Assembly: GCF_000376445.1 (NCBI RefSeq)
Contig: NZ_AQXI01000004.1
Span: 124,001 to 188,000, forward strand
Direction: 5' to 3'
Origin: Haladaptatus paucihalophilus DX253
Lineage (GTDB): Archaea > Halobacteriota > Halobacteria > Halobacteriales > Haladaptataceae
DNA: 64,000 nt
A model generated the notes under the pieces. The model worked only from the letters and a program-made list of their open reading frames with translations. It was not told the DNA's origin and did not search any database. The position numbers and the translations under genes were made by a program. Shown here piece by piece: positions 63,896 to 64,000 of this stretch (its first letter is position 1; every line of letters starts with the position of its first letter).

Positions 63896-64000
63896 CTACG
63901 GAGACGTGCTTACCTCACACGGATGAAGAGTGGCCTCAAGTTCGTCGAGTCGGTCAACATACTCTTTTCGTGCAGGCTGAGTCAAAAAGAATATTTTAGC
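63896..64000 (-). CDS. End of a gene that runs off the window
   Basis: The minus strand reads AKIFFLTQPARKEYVDRLDE and LEATLHPCEVSTSP before TAG at 63896-63898. Only 34 residues are visible and no family is recognised. Codons look normal. The bases 63570-63895 between this gene and the repeat block show no other gene. Confidence 0.45.
   Translation of the reverse strand, partial: AKIFFLTQPARKEYVDRLDELEATLHPCEVSTSP

Overview
The window is DNA from a halophilic archaeon (class Halobacteria). Proteins are acidic, secreted proteins carry twin-arginine signals, regulators are haloarchaeal types (TrmB, bacterio-opsin-activator/HTH_10, many small winged helices), and there is a type I-B CRISPR-Cas locus of haloarchaeal layout. 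The many gene fossils, decaying duplications, toxin-antitoxin pairs and a gene-free iteron-like block suggest a plasmid, megaplasmid or heavily rearranged accessory region. One core-type metabolic cluster (acetate uptake and activation) is also present.

Layout. 0.5-6 kb: a family B DNA polymerase with a small upstream partner, then a PAS/GAF/HTH_10 regulator and a small winged helix. 6.2-6.9 kb: a hairpin-rich module and an unknown gene. 7-14 kb: a sugar island with a frameshifted GH97 glycosidase, a GH68 fructosyltransferase and two TrmB regulators. 14.2-17 kb: a second hairpin-rich module and a tightly coupled operon of unknown genes. 17.5-29.4 kb: CRISPR array 1 (23 intact repeats), cas2-cas1-cas4-cas3-cas5-cas7-cas8b-cas6 on the minus strand, and CRISPR array 2 (10 repeats). 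29.4-34 kb: gene fragments, an Mrr-like nuclease, secreted proteins, a basic protein with an in-frame stop and a miniature histone-fold protein. 34-41 kb: NDH-2-type oxidoreductase, two aldehyde dehydrogenases, their probable regulator and an alcohol dehydrogenase. 41-49.7 kb: membrane and secreted proteins, a tRNA-Thr, an aRF1 paralogue, a VapC-type pair and decayed SWIM/SprT cassettes. 50-59.5 kb: acetate cluster (UspA, SSF symporter with DUF4212 subunit, two acetyl-CoA synthetases, an integrase-fold/HTH_10 fusion regulator) and RNase HI. 59.7-62.1 kb: the best-preserved SWIM/SprT cassette, a regulator and a MazF-like pair. 62.2-63.6 kb: no genes, but 17 copies of GACAGTC in two opposed arms. 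The last 100 bases hold the end of a gene that runs off the window.

How parts work together. The cas operon and both arrays form one immune system: both arrays have nearly the same leader, so one Cas1-Cas2-Cas4 set probably feeds both, and array 1 lies directly downstream of cas2 in the same direction. The GH68, GH97 and TrmB genes look like a regulated extracellular fructan/glucan island. The alcohol dehydrogenase and aldehyde dehydrogenases would oxidise an alcohol to an acid, and the symporter plus acetyl-CoA synthetases would import acetate and activate it. The least explained structures are the opposed GACAGTC array, the two palindrome-flanked hairpin modules at gene 3' ends, and the repeated SWIM/SprT cassettes.
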